Shown: piece by piece, positions 1 through 55,477 of the stretch
How the letters are laid out: each line of letters opens with the position of its first letter
How positions within the stretch are numbered: position 1 is the stretch's first letter
Origin: Desmodus rotundus
Taxonomy: Eukaryota; Chordata; Mammalia; Chiroptera; Phyllostomidae
Direction of reading: 5' to 3'
Assembly: GCF_022682495.2 (NCBI RefSeq)
Contig: NC_071397.1
Coordinates: forward strand, 9,887,082 to 9,951,081
DNA length: 64,000 nucleotides
Made by a program: the position numbers and the translations under genes
The notes under the pieces: generated by a model
Database searches by the model: none
Told to the model about the DNA's origin: nothing
What the model saw: only the letters and a program-made list of their open reading frames with translations

Positions 1-210
1 GGGAAGCTGTGCTCAGCTCCTGCCAACTCACTCTGGAGCCCCAGCACCCCAATATTCCCTTCCTACCTGTCTTCCGTACTCTCCTTTCCCTAGGCTTCTG
101 AGTTTCTCCAAAATCTCAGGCACGACATTCCTTTTACTAAACCTACCCTTCACCCCTTACGCGGCTTGCCCTTGCTTCCCACGCATTAATCTCTGCGGCT
201 CTGGGCTCAG

Positions 211-21486
<21,276 letters not shown>

Positions 21487-21593
21487 GGGGCAGGACACAG
21501 GGAGCCCCAGGGGCCGGGACTCACCCCGACCGTTGTCATGGGGTATTCGCAGGAACGATTCCCAGCTCCCGCAGCACCTTCTTATGTTTACTG

Positions 21594-21599
21594 AATAAA
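21594..21599 (+). terminator. CUL9: CUL9 polyadenylation signal
   Basis: AATAAA lies 108 bp after the CUL9 stop, followed by a T-run and CA-rich sequence (TTTTTTCACACACTC). The 3'UTR is therefore short, about 130 bp. No competing hexamer is seen between stop and signal. Confidence 0.85.
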
Positions 21600-22061
21600 C
21601 TTTTTTCACACACTCCTCTGAAGCGTGCTGGACAGCTTCCCCAAAGGCCCGCTTCAGCTGCCCCCACCGCGTCCCACACACCAGCCCTCCTCATTCTTCA
21701 GTTTTCTGTAGACCTCCAGACTCATCTGTCATCAGAGAAGGCCCAGAGCCGGCCCATTTGACCTAAGCTGATCACGGCCAGCGAAGGTCCACACGGTGCG
21801 GGGCCAGACGCACGCCTGCCCACTTGCCCCCGCCCCAGCCCCGTGTCAGAGGAGACGGAACAGCCAGCCCCCACGGTCAGCTTTCCTCGAAACTCTTGCA
21901 TGTTCCTGGCAAGGGCCCGAGGGCATTAGGAAGTATGCCCCTCCTGGGGTTTCGCTGGCATCCTCAAGGGAAGGGAAGGGAAGTGGGGTGGGAAGAGGAT
22001 ATTATTGAGGCCCTGCCCTGGCCCGCCACACATACATAAAGTCAGAATTGTAAACATAGCT

Positions 22062-22067
22062 TTTAAT
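22062..22067 (-). terminator. DNPH1: DNPH1 polyadenylation signal (ATTAAA)
   Basis: Read on the minus strand, ATTAAA lies 108 bp past the DNPH1 stop. Cleavage would fall around 22040. The CUL9 signal is at 21594, so about 450 bp separate the two convergent 3' ends. Confidence 0.65.
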
Positions 22068-22174
22068 TTGGCACTGGGATAAAAGACACGAATGGTAGTA
22101 CAGCCAAGTCTGGGATCAGAAGAATGTGGTAAAGTGGGGTTAAGTCAGGTGGTTGGGTCAAGGGAAGAAGCCAC

Positions 22175-25100
22175 CTACTCGGGAGGGTGAGCCTCAAAAT
22201 ACCGATCCAGCAGGGCCTCCACCTCTCCCTCTTCGTAGTCCCACACCTGGAACCGTGAGCCATCTGCTGCTCCCCGGATCATGGCTGAAAGCACTGGAGA
22301 GGCAGAAGAAGGTCAAGGTGCCCCCCATACTTCCCCCTCTCTGTGCTCCCTTCCTCAGCCCTTGGGGGAGACACTGTACTCAGAGCCTCCCCCCCCATCA
22401 CCAAAAAAAAGCAGCTGAGGACTGGTCTGAGAAAGCTGGGGAGGGAGGGAGTAGCCATCCAGGGCTTGGAGTGCTCACCTCGGCCAGACTGTGGGCGGAA
22501 CAGGCACAGGACTCGCTTATTGAGGGCAGCTGCGCGGCCCAGCTCATAGCCTACGCCCAAGGATGGCTGGGTCACTTCTGCGACAACCACTGCGAAGAAA
22601 AATCAGACTGAGGCTCCATATCTGGGCTTGTAAGAGAAAGATGGCAGTGAGTATGGTGAGGAGGGAGCTTTAGGGAGTCCTAGGTGGGGAGGCCAGGCAT
22701 GTTCAGGGAATCTGATGACATGGGGAGTTCATAGGTTAGAAGACGGGGTTACTCACAGTCTGCCCGCTGCAGCCAGGCCAGGTCCCGCTCATGGATGAGC
22801 CTGTCACCCCCAGCAGCCTCTTCCCCTGTGGTTGAGAGAAAGCTGGTCAAGGCCATGCACCACCCTCCGCCTCAGAGGTACTTAGTACTTCCCCTCAGCC
22901 CGTCCCCCACATCCACCCTGCTCAGGGAGAGAGGGAGGGCAGACCAGCCCAAGGCTGGAGTAAGGAAATAGAACAGCTGCAAGAAAAATTCAATCCTGTG
23001 CAAGGTGGGATGTGTGATTAGGGCCAGGTGAATGGTACAAGTGAAATCAAGGGGAGGACTCACTCACTGTGGGCCAGAGTGATTAGAGGTGGAGAAGGAG
23101 GGAGAGTGTCTCAGGTAGGGGAATGGCAGGAAGGGGCAGGGGCTGGTCCACGCAAGGAAAGGGTGGAGGAAGACTAGATTAGAGCCTGATGGAGTGGCTC
23201 TCGAGCTTTGGTAGGTACCAGAATCATCTGAGAACTTGATAAAACTACAAAGACCCAGGTGTCAGTGGGTCCGGCCACTTCATGAGCTCTCCAGGTGATT
23301 CTCATCCCCGCCAAAGTTTGACAACCACTGCTCAAATGCATGCAAAGTGACCGGTGGTTGGTGATGGGAACCGAGGGGGGAGAGGCATCCTGGGGTAAGA
23401 GGGTAAGGATCTCGGCTCCAGCTTGGGTAGATGTTACCCTTCAGTACTATTAAGGCTCACAGATACCTGCACCAGAACAGAATCGCCGCAGAACTTATTC
23501 AAAGAAATTCTAAGGCTCCAGACTACTGTATGAGATTCTGCATTTAAACAAGCTCCCTCATTATGTCTGAGGACACTAAAGGCGAAGAACCACCAGGCAG
23601 GGGCGGACGGACTGTGGAAACCAATGAACCTCACTTGCACAGGTCCCTTACAATACCCTAGCAATTTCGTGATGTCGTTTTAAGGAGGCCTCCCAGAATT
23701 TCGTTAGGGCCTGCAGATCCTGGATCTGTTTCTGGGCAGGGCCTGGGGAACCACTTAAAGTTTTGTGAGCAGAAGTACAAGTTTTAGACACATTTTTCAA
23801 ACTGGAAGAGTTCGATCAGACCAACCATGTTTTAGACCCGGCACTAAATGAATTATCGGAAAAAGGAATAAAGAGAGCAATCCCACTTGCAATAGCATCA
23901 AAGACAATAAAGGACTTCGGAATAAATTTAACCAGAGAGCTGAATGGTCTGTACCCTGAAAATGATAAGCCATGGATAAAAGAAATCGAAGAAGGCACAA
24001 ATAAATGGAAAGGCATCCCGTGTTCATGGGTTGGAAGAATTAGTATTGTTAAAATGTCCATACTACCCAAAGCCATCTACAGATTCGATGTCATTCCTAT
24101 TAGATTACAATGGCATTTCTTACAGAGGTAGAAAAACAACCCTAAAATTTATGAGATCCCGAACAGCCAAAGCAATCCCGAGAAAGAACAAACAGGGAGG
24201 CCATCATACTTCCTGATCTCAAGCTACAGTGTAAAGCTATAAAATCAAAACCATGTGGCACCGGCATGGAAACAGACACCACGCCGATAAAACAAAATCA
24301 CAAGCCCAGAAACAGCCCTGGCCTGGCGGCTCAGTTGGTTGGAATGTCGTCCTGTACACCAAATTTTGCAGGTTTGACCCTTGGTTGGGGTGCATATGAG
24401 GCAACCAATAGGTGTTTCTCTCCCCTCCTTCCTTCCCCTCCCTTCCCCTCCCTCTAAAATCAATAAGTATGTCTTCAGGGGAGGATAAAAAAATAGAACT
24501 ACCGTAGGTAGGACCCAGCAATCCCAGTCGTGGGAATATAACCAAAGGCAACAACAACACTGCCGCAGAGATGCCTGCGCTCTACGATCAGAGCGGCATT
24601 CCTCACGCCAGCCAAGACACGGAAACGACCTCCGTGCCTCCGGGGGATGAAGAGAGAAAGTCGGGTATGTGTAAAATGGTACACTATTCAGCCGCGAGAA
24701 AGAAGGAAATCCTGCCATTTGAGAAAACATGGAAGGACCTTGAAGGCATTATGCTCCGTGAAATAAGTCAGACAGAGAAACACAGATAGTGTGTGATTCA
24801 CTTATATGTGGAATCTAAAAACAAAAACCAAAACCAAGCCAGAAAAACCCAAACTCCTAGCAAAAGAGACTGGATTTGTGGTTACCAGAGGTGGGGGACA
24901 GGGGATTGGGAAAATACATGAAGGGGTCAAAAGGTACCAACTTCCGGTTATGGAATAAGTACCAGGGATGTAATGTACGTGATGGCTAGTTACCACTGCT
25001 GTGTGGTTATCTGAAAGTTGTTATAAGAGTAGATTCTAAGGGATCTTATCACAAGGGAAAAAAATTATTTCATGCGATAATGGATGTTAACTAAACTCAT

Positions 25101-25929
25101 TGTGTTGATTCTTTCACAACACATGAAAGTGCAATCATGAAACTTGTACAGTGCTAAGTTCACTAGAGCTCAAAAAAATTGGGAAGAAAAAAAAAAAAAA
25201 GACCCAGCGGCCAGGAGCTAAACACATTAGTAAAAACCTAAACACATTAGTAAAAACCTGATCAGAAGGCGTGAGAGACCGTGGTGGTGAAGAGAACGGG
25301 GGTCTGTCGGGTCTAAGACAGGGCTGACACCCACTCGGCAAAGGCGCAAGCAAGGCGCTGGAGGACAAGCTTTGTCTTAATTGGGGGAGATGATGCCAGC
25401 GGGACGCGGAAACCCAAGCAGTCCCGTCCACGCCCATTCTGCCCCTCCCTACAAAATACCCTGGCAAGAGCTGGAGAAAGTTGTCCAAGAAGAATCTAAA
25501 GGTCAGGATAATAACTGAATGCAGAGACTGACCAGCTGGACCCGGACACACGCGGTCTGAGTCTCGGCTCCGCTTTCTTTTAGGGCGGAGCGCTCGCTCT
25601 CGGCCAACGGCCCTCCAGGCACGGTGGAGGACGGCCACCGTCTGGGGGAGGGCTGCTTCGATACAGGGGCCGGGCCAGGCCCGTCCCCGTCCCCGGCAGC
25701 CCGCGCTCCGCGCCCCCGCGGCCTCACCCAGCGCGCCCAGCTCCGCAAACGCCACGTGCTCGGTAAGCACGGTCCCGAAGCGCCGCAGCTGCGATACGAT
25801 CCGCTGGTACAGCGCCCGGTCCTCGCGTCCGCCGCGGATGCTCCCGCAGAAGTACAGGGCCCGACGGCTAGTGTCGCCCGACTGCCCTGGCTCCCCGCGC
25901 TCCCGCGCGCCCGCTACGGTCGCCGCCAT
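22175..25929 (-). CDS. DNPH1: DNPH1 (RCL), 2'-deoxynucleoside 5'-phosphate N-hydrolase 1
   Basis: Cleaves the N-glycosidic bond of deoxynucleoside monophosphates. In human cells it removes 5-hydroxymethyl-dUMP from the nucleotide pool. Coding exons on the minus strand: 25929-25728, 22825-22757, 22589-22479 and 22293-22175 (stop TAG); phases 1, 1, 1 join cleanly to 166 aa. Family motif [10 protein letters not shown] (residues 25-34), then [27 protein letters not shown], and [14 protein letters not shown]. Catalytic residues equivalent to human Y24, D80 and E104 are present as Y26, D82 and E106. The start chosen is ATG at 25929 because it gives [13 protein letters not shown], aligned with human; an in-frame ATG at 26013 lies in the presumed 5'UTR. 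The C-terminus stops at AHPPE, about 10 residues earlier than human. Confidence 0.96.
23790..25200 (+). mobile_element. LINE-1 3' fragment (end of ORF2 plus 3'UTR), interrupted by a SINE
   Basis: Broken frames from about 23850 to 24230 resemble the C-terminal part of L1 ORF2: [15 protein letters not shown] text, then [40 protein letters not shown] and [10 protein letters not shown]. After the SINE, the 3'UTR text continues (CACTTATATGTGGAATCTAA, GGATTTGTGGTTACCAGAGG) to a poly(A) at about 25186-25200. Stops and shifts make it dead. Sense relative to the plus strand, so antisense in DNPH1. Confidence 0.85.
24313..24475 (+). mobile_element. VES-type bat SINE (sense), nested in LINE-1
   Basis: CCCTGGCCTGGCGGCTCAGT at the head, GGTTTGACCCTTGGTTGGGG, CAACCAATAGGTGTTTCTCT and a TAAAATCAATAAGTA tail. 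It splits the L1 ORF2 fragment from its 3'UTR. Confidence 0.85.
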
Positions 25930-26050
25930 CCCGCCGCCGTCACCGCTCACCTTCCCGCGCCAGGGGGCGCTAGCCCGCCGCCACGTGATCGGAGCTGAGC
26001 CTGCGCCCGCCACCCGATGCCCAAGCGTTCACACCTGTGAAACGGGGGCG
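25540..26050 (-). promoter_or_regulatory. DNPH1: DNPH1 CpG-rich promoter with E-box and CTCF-like motif
   Basis: CpG-dense block over exon 1 and upstream. A perfect E-box CACGTG lies at 25982-25987, 53 bp before the start codon, and a second at 25753-25758 inside exon 1. RCL was first described as a c-Myc-responsive gene (established), which fits. Between them, 25957-25973 reads CGCGCCAGGGGGCGCTAG, a strong CTCF-like core in the plus orientation. No TATA box is seen. Confidence 0.7.
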
Positions 26051-26179
26051 AGTCGGGAACGTGGGTGACGATACCCACGTCTGGGGAACCCACCGCCTCC
26101 TGGACTTATGAACTCTAACCTGTCCCGGAGGAAGTCGCAGTCTGCCGCACCTCACCCACTTCGCTCCCCGCTACCCGGG

Positions 26180-26960
26180 TCTTCGCCATCTCACCAAGGG
26201 CAACTCCATCCGCCCAGCTGCTCAGGCCCAAAAGCTTGGAGTTATTCTAGGCTCCTCTCTTTCTCTCAAACCCTACATCCAACCCATCTGCAACTCCTGT
26301 CGGTTCTCCCTTCTGACAACTCCCAGAATCTGATGCCCACCCACCACTTTGGGTGCAGCCAAGCTCATCCACTTCCCTGCTACACAGCCTGATCTCCGCT
26401 CAGCAGGCTGACGAGCCTGTGAACACTGACCTTCCTCTGCTCAAACCCTCCAATGACTCCCTTGTCACTAGGGTGAAAACCCAATCCCACAGTGGCCCAC
26501 CAGGCCCAGATGACCTGGTGACTCCTCTCTAACCCCAGCTCTAATACTCTCACCAACCTTTCTGCAGCCACACTGGCTTCCTGGCAGTTCCTCAAGCATG
26601 CTGGCCTCAGAGTCCTCACGTTTGCTGTTCCCTTGGGACCCTTTTGTCCCTTTTGTCCCTGGATCACTCCCTCAACTCCTCCAAGTCTTTGTGTACACGT
26701 CATTGTTCCTGAGCACCCTCTTCAACAGGGCGGCCTCCTGTTTCCAGTGTTCTCTGTCATCCCCCCGAGCCTCTTCTCTTCTCATGTACCATATACTTTA
26801 TTGATTTTGTTGTATATCTTTCTACACCTGGTAGAAAGTCCTGCCCCAGGAAGGCAGGGCTTTTTATCGGCTTGGTTCACTGTTATATCCCCAGCTTCTA
26901 GATCTGTGCCTGTCACATGGAAACATTTATCAAATATTTGTTGGATGAAGGAGTGGATCA
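26180..26960 (+). mobile_element. L2 LINE, 3' portion (sense)
   Basis: The order of words follows the L2 consensus over about 780 bp: TTCTAGGCTCCTCTCTTTCT, CTACATCCAACCCATCTGCA, GACTCCCTTGTCACTAGGG, TGGCAGTTCCTCAAGCATGC, AGGGCTTTTTATCGGC, and the end TTATCAAATATTTGTTGGAT. An unusually long L2 stretch for a mammalian intergenic gap. Confidence 0.8.
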
Positions 26961-27115
26961 AATGGGAAGTTGCATTTGACAGCACTTTGTAATCTGCTCA
27001 GTCCTGTAGGAAGCTCATAGAAGCAGGATATTCAGGGAGACAGTCAAATCCAGCATTGTTAACTGGTAATAATAATGAGTTCCCTCTCATTTTATTATAA
27101 AAATAACACAAATAT

Positions 27116-27320
27116 AGCCCTGGCTAGCGTGGCTCAGTGGATTGAGTGCTGGCTTGCGAACCAAAGGGTCATGTTTCGATTCCCAATCAGGGCACCTGCC
27201 TGGGCTGCAGGCTAGATCCCCAGTCGGGGGGAGGGGCAGGGTGAGAGAGGCAACCACACATTGATGCTTCTCTCCCTTCCTCTCTGTCTAAAAATAAATT
27301 AAAAAAATCTTTTTAAAAAT
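27116..27320 (+). mobile_element. VES-type bat SINE (sense)
   Basis: GCCCTGGCTAGCGTGGCTCA, ATTCCCAATCAGGGCACCTG, GCAACCACACATTGATGCTT and an AAAATAAATTAAAAAA tail, followed by a short repeat of AATAACACAAATATA, which also precedes the element (27102) and is probably the target-site duplication. Confidence 0.9.
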
Positions 27321-28337
27321 AACACAAATATAAGATAAAAAATTAAATGGAACAAGAGGGTATACAGTGGGAAGTGAGTCCTGAGACCCCAAACTCATTC
27401 CCCAGAGAAAAGTACCATTGGAGTTTCTTCTGAATGGTAATGAAAAAAATATCAAAGTATGGGGTTCCAGAACAGGCATAATAATAATTTTTTAAAACAC
27501 AGAAACTCAAAGAGAAGGCAAGGGGATTTCAGGATATTTCTGTCCATTGATGGGTGCAGCCAGACACACAAACCAGTCACCTTCACACACACACACGCAC
27601 ACCTTTAAGGAGGAAGCCTCACCCAGACAACAGGATGGCCACCCTCCTTCACCCTTGTTATTCATGCTCACACCCTCCCTCCAGTTCTCCCCACAGGAGA
27701 GGAGCACGCATGCACATATACACAGGCAGCATCTTGTTCCTGCCTCTATGTCTTAAAGAAAACAAACCAGCCTCCATCTCCTTAGGGCCCACACCTCTGA
27801 TGTAGCTGACATCCTCTTTCCACTTCAGGCTGAATAGAGCAGAAGGGATACTTTGCCTTTTTCTCCACACGGAAAACAATTCCCTGAGATCGGTTCTATA
27901 CCCACTGTCAATTGGTGAGGATGAGAGCCCCCCCGTGGCTGGCAGCTCAGACCTCCCGGCTCCATGCAGAGAGGCCTGAGCTCAGGGGGTGGGACACCAA
28001 GCGATAGGACGAGGAACCCGGGACAGAGGGCAGTCTAGTGAGGCAGCACAATGGGGGGAAATACAGCACCAGGGGACCGGAGGCCAGAATCGAATCCTAA
28101 TTAAGTCACTAATGAGTTCTGTGACCCGAGTCTCAGTTTCCTCACCTGTAAAACTGGTGAAAAATGTTTTTCTGCCTCACTCCCCGGGTTTGAGAAAGCA
28201 CTTCACAAAACACAAAGTCATCATTCAAGTTGACAAGATTGTTTTCATTATGGAAAATGTCAAAAAACGTCAAATGTATGCTAACAGAGATAATATCAGA
28301 AGACTACATAGTACACGATTCCATTTTTTAAAAATGT

Positions 28338-28556
28338 CCCACCAGTGTGGCTCAGCTGGTTGCGTGTCTTCCCACAGAGTGAAAGGTTGTTGGTTTGATT
28401 CCCGGTCAGGGCACATGCCTGGGCTGGGGGTCTAATCTGGTCGTGGCATGTACAAGAAGCAACTGATTGATGTTTCTCTCTCACATCAGTGTTTCTCTCC
28501 CTCTCTTTCTCCCTCCTTTCCCCTCTCTCTAAAAATAAATAAATAAAAACCTTTAG
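28338..28556 (+). mobile_element. VES-type bat SINE (sense)
   Basis: CCCACCAGTGTGGCTCAGCT, TTTGATTCCCGGTCAGGGCA, GATGTTTCTCTCTCACATCA, then a TAAAAATAAATAAATAAAA tail. It joins directly to the LINE-1 segment downstream. Confidence 0.9.
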
Positions 28557-28689
28557 GAGCAATGTCCAGAAAGGGCATATGTACTGAGAGAGACAGAAAG
28601 AGGCCAGTAGAGGCTGGGGTGAGCGTGGACATAGAGTGCAGAGGGCCCGAGGAAACTTTCTGAGGGTGTGGACATGTTCTAAAGCTGGC

Positions 28690-29315
28690 TGAATAGCATA
28701 CCATACTTTCTCTACCCACTCAGCCATCAATGACACCGGTGGACACTTCGGTCGTTTTCCTGTCTTGGATGCTGCGAATGATGCTGCAGTGAGCGTGGGG
28801 GTGCAGGTATCTTTTCAAGATAGTGACTTCACTTCCTTTGGATAACTGCCCAGGTGTGGAATTTCTGGGTCATACAGTAGTTCTCTTTTAATTTTTTGAG
28901 GAACCTCCACACTGTTTTCCATCGTGGCTGCACCAATTTTCGATCCCACCAACGGTGCGCAAAGATGCCCTTTTCTCTACATCCTCGCTGACACTGTCAT
29001 TTCCTCTGTTTTTGACAGTAGCCATTTGAACAGGTGTGAGGTGGCATCTCGCTGTGGTTTTGATTTGCATTCCCATGACGATTAGTGATGTTGAGCACCT
29101 TTTCATGTACCTGTTGGTCATTTGGATGTTTTCTTTGGGAAAATGTCTATTTTAGATCATCTGTTCATTTAAAATCAGTTTTTTTCCTATTGAGTTCTAT
29201 GAGCTCTTTATACATATTAGATATTAATTCCTTACCAGATATATGATTTGCAAATATTTTCTCCCATTCCGTTGGTTCCCTTTTCATTTTGTTGATAGTT
29301 TTCTTGGCTGTGTAC
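28690..29315 (-). mobile_element. LINE-1 3'UTR fragment (antisense)
   Basis: Typical complement text of the mammalian L1 3' end: CCACTCAGCCATCAATGACA, GATAACTGCCCAGGTGTGG, CCACACTGTTTTCCATCGTG, TTTGATTTGCATTCCCATGA and TTGCAAATATTTTCTCCCAT. About 620 bp. Confidence 0.85.
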
Positions 29316-29929
29316 CTTTCCATGTTTAATGACCAGAAACTGGGCAGAATGTATGGCACAATATGTCTGAACACTGGCCATCAGGCAGCGTAGGACAGTA
29401 ATCCTGGAACGACTGAAAACAAGCCAGGTGAGCTCTTCCTTCGCCCCGGCGTGTTGCCTGCGGGATCTCCAGGCTGCAGGCAGGAGGAACCCAGGCGGAG
29501 CCTGGCTGTCTTGGAGCTGAGGAGGCTGAATGGGGAGTCCAGGGAGGCCCAGGTAGCTAGTTTGTGGGGCAGAGCACAGGATAGCAGAGAGACCTCTGGA
29601 ATATTCCGAGGGTTTCCTGTGACAGTCAGCTGAGGACTGATCAGACACAGGTGTGAGGAAACTCTCCGAGGTGGGAAAAGAACCATCTAAAAGGAGCAGA
29701 GCAAACAGTCCTCAGTACTCACTCAAGGATGGAAATAGAGCCCGTTCCCTCGAGCTGATGTAGGAAGACTCATAATTCATGGGGCATTGGGTAAATTATA
29801 CCAGGGGGGTTTGCCTTAGTGGTGGGGAAAAAATCAGCCTCAGATTAGAGGCTGCTCAGGTCCCACATAACAAAGACTTAAAAACAAAACCTTGGAAAGA
29901 TCAAACTGTTTGTAAGTAAATAAATTGCA

Positions 29930-30735
29930 CCCCAAAACAGAGCTCAAGAATATTTACTGAAATGGAAAAATATCCAGAATCCAACAAGGTAAAATTCACA
30001 ATATCTGGCATCCAGTAAAAAATTACAGTAGGGGTAGGAGCAGAAAAATATGACCCATAGTGAGAAAGAAATGGAAACTAACCCAGAAATTACTCAGATA
30101 ATAAATTAGTAGACGAGTGCATTAAAAGAGTTGTCATCATTATTTGATATGTTTAAGAAGTTAGAAGAAAAATTGAATATGGAAGACTTTTAAAGACCCA
30201 GATTGAACTTCTAGAGATGTAAGCTACAATGAAAAATATGCTACAAAAGAAAAGGCTAATAAACTTGACTACAGAGCAGTAGAAAGTACCCAAAGTGAAA
30301 CACAGGGAGTAGAAGGATGGGGGAATGAACAGAGCGTAAATGGGACAGCGTCAAGCACCCTGATGTGTGCGGTGACTGGGATCCATCCCTGAAGGGAAAC
30401 AGAGGGCAGAATAAATATTTGAGAAGATAATGGTGGAAACATTTTCAAACTTGGTGAAAACTGTAAGCTCAACAAATCTCAAGCACAAGAAAAATGAATA
30501 AAACTACAGCAAGAAACATCATAATGAAATAGCTTAAAAGCAGTGGTAAAGAGAAAATCTGAAAAGTAGTCAGAAGAGAAAAAGACACATTACACAGACA
30601 GAAACAAAGATAAGGGTAACTGCAGATTGCTCACGGGAAACACTGCAAACAAGAAGACACTAGACTAACATTTTTTAAGTAAGGGAAAAAATTCTAACCC
30701 AATCAGACTGTGTATTATTTCTGGTCAGAATTATT
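29930..30735 (+). mobile_element. LINE-1 fragment, 5'UTR/ORF1 region (sense)
   Basis: AT-rich text in the order found near the start of ancient L1s: ATTCACAATATCTGGCATCC, GAACTTCTAGAGATGTAAGC, CAAAGTGAAACACAGGGAGT, AGAAAAAGACACATTACACA and GGAAACACTGCAAACAAGAA. No open frame longer than chance. Confidence 0.75.
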
Positions 30736-30911
30736 TTTAAAAAATGATTTTTAGAGAGAGAAAGAGGGGGGAGAAAGAGAGATCAATTTGTCATCCCACT
30801 TATTTATGCATTCATTGGTTGATTCTTGTATGTGCCCTGACAGGGGATCAAACCTGCAACCTCGGTGTATCAGGACAATGCTCTAACCAACTGAGCTACC
30901 CGACCAGGGCT
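30733..30911 (-). mobile_element. VES-type bat SINE (antisense)
   Basis: TTTTTAAAAAATGATTTTTA, ATGTGCCCTGACAGGGGATC, CTAACCAACTGAGCTACCCG then ACCAGGGC. It directly follows the LINE-1 fragment. Confidence 0.88.
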
Positions 30912-31574
30912 CTACTCAGGATTCTTAAGTGATGTTCTGTCTAAAGGCCTGATTGCCCTGGGCACTGACTCTGAGACAGAGATGACTGTGCAGTGTAGAC
31001 TTATTGGGAAGTGCTCTGAGGACCAGCATCTGTGGAGGAGTGAAGAGAGCATAGAGGGAAGTTGAGTTCTGATGCAGTCTCCGTAGAAGCTGACCCTATC
31101 GGGAGCTTTGAAAATGAATGTCCCTTCAGAGCTGTCCCAAGTGGGGGGGGGGGAGGCCCTTGTACTCATAGGTTGATCGTTGATCAGATATGGGACGCCC
31201 CAGGAAGGGCGCGTGGTCTTGGATGAGGCATCTCCCCAGGCATATCCCCAGGCCAAGGGAAATTCCCAGAGGAGTCAGCCCGGATTCTGAAGGGGCATCT
31301 GGATGGCTCACCACACCATCCACTACACTTTCCAGAGTGAAGTGGAGAAAATCCCATCTTCTTAGCACAGCACAAAGGGCCCTTCATCCTGCACATGCCT
31401 ATCCCCAGCTCACCTCAGGCTGTCCTCTCAGCCTGGAAATCTCTCTCACCCTCTGCCTGGGTTCCATTCATCTGTTGGAAAACTCCTTCTAATCCTCCAA
31501 ATTACAGTTGAATGCACCTCCTCCGAGATGCCTCCTCTGCCTGTTCTTGCAGACCCAGTGACACTTCCTCCTAG

Positions 31575-31800
31575 CAGAGTGGTGAGGAGCACGGACTCTG
31601 GAGCCAGGGTTTGAATCGCAGCTCTGCCACTTGCTAGCTGTGTAACCGAAGGTGAATTATTCAAATTTCTGTAACTTAGTTTCTTCATCTATAAAATGGT
31701 ACAGCATTAGCACTGCTGCCTCCTGGGGTCGTTATGAGAACTGAACGAGTTAATATGTGTAAAGTCAGAACAGCGACTGGCAAGAGTGAATAGGTGCTGC
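31575..31800 (+). repeat. MIR SINE relic (sense), near full length
   Basis: GAGCACGGACTCTGGAGCCA, CTGCCACTTGCTAGCTGTG, TTTCTTCATCTATAAAATGG and GTTAATATGTGTAAAG follow MIR in order. Confidence 0.85.
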
Positions 31801-32025
31801 TATTACTATTGTTGTTGCTGTTGTTGCTATCGAAAGTGGTAGGTATGCTTTACTGAGGGCGTGAGGACGGAAGGAAGGACCTGAGAGAGACGAAGGCAAA
31901 GTACCCTCAGTGAATGCTGAGCGATCCAGAAGGGCAGGAACAGCCTCTGTGGGCCTACGTTGGGAAGAATTTTTAATGTCACAGTAAAGAGCGTGCATCT
32001 TATTTGGTAAGCAGTAAGAGACAGG

Positions 32026-32030
<5 letters not shown>

Positions 32031-32058
<28 letters not shown>
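32031..32058. repeat. (AG)n microsatellite
   Basis: Perfect AG dinucleotide run of about 14 units upstream of the TTBK1 promoter. Confidence 0.95.
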
Positions 32059-32064
<6 letters not shown>

Positions 32065-32677
32065 GATGAGCCAAGAGACAAGGGGTGTGTGTGGTGAGGT
32101 GAGACTTACAGGTGAGGAATGAATGGTGTTAGAGGAAATGCGGGTGGGGACCTACGGCAGGTGAGGGGGAACGAGTTTAGAGGAAAGCGACAGAACCATG
32201 GGGGGTGGAGTGCAGAGTCAGTTGAGGCTGATGGGGGAAGATAAAAGGGTGATGGAGACAGGTGAGGTTTATGGAGACAGGTGAGGAGAGATGGGGCTCT
32301 GCTAGGGGACGGGGATCAAGTGAACGGTTGAGACCCGCGAGGAGACCCTAAGAGCTAGAGCAGGACCGCGCGCGGGAGAGGGTCCTAGAGCTGCAGGGGT
32401 GGAGAAAGGAGAAGCGTGGAACGTGATGTCAGAGAAAGGGCGGTGATGTAAGAGCCGGGGCGGTGGGGCGGTGATGTCAGGGCTGGTGCTGATGCTGGCG
32501 GCGCAGTGCATTGTGGGCAGCTCCCCGCTCAGCCGCTGTCGCCGCCGCCCGAGGAGGATCGGGGCCGGGCCGGGCCGGGCCGGGATGGTCCCGGTCGGGA
32601 GGCCGCCGCCGGAGGGAGCGGGCCGCCCAGCGCCGCACTGAGCCGCCCCCGCCCCCGCCCCGCCGCAGCCCCGGGGG

Positions 32678-55477
<22,800 letters not shown>

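Larger units (their letters stand above)
22826..25727 (-). other. DNPH1 intron 1
   Basis: A 2.9-kb intron. From the gene's 3' side it contains unique sequence, a MER5-like hAT relic (about 23190-23340), a second hAT-like segment (about 23450-23560), a LINE-1 fragment with nested SINE (about 23790-25200), and GC-rich sequence leading to exon 1. No further DNPH1 exon is needed, since phases close without one. Confidence 0.75.
26051..32400. other. DNPH1-TTBK1 intergenic region
   Basis: About 6.3 kb with no gene I can support. It is composed largely of repeats: L2 (26180-26960), SINEs (27116, 28338, 30733), LINE-1 3'UTR antisense (28690-29315), a LINE-1 5'-region fragment (29930-30735), and a MIR (31575-31800). 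Unique-looking stretches are 27330-28080, 29330-29900 and 30930-31570. Confidence 0.7.

Noticed and set aside
23816..24216. Frames resembling reverse transcriptase segments
   Set aside because: These are broken pieces of LINE-1 ORF2 with stops and shifts, not a host gene or a virus.
25135..26013. 292-codon minus-strand frame over DNPH1 exon 1
   Set aside because: The DNPH1 homology stops exactly at the donor (25728), after which the frame reads through intron. Its start at 26013 is upstream of the homologous start.
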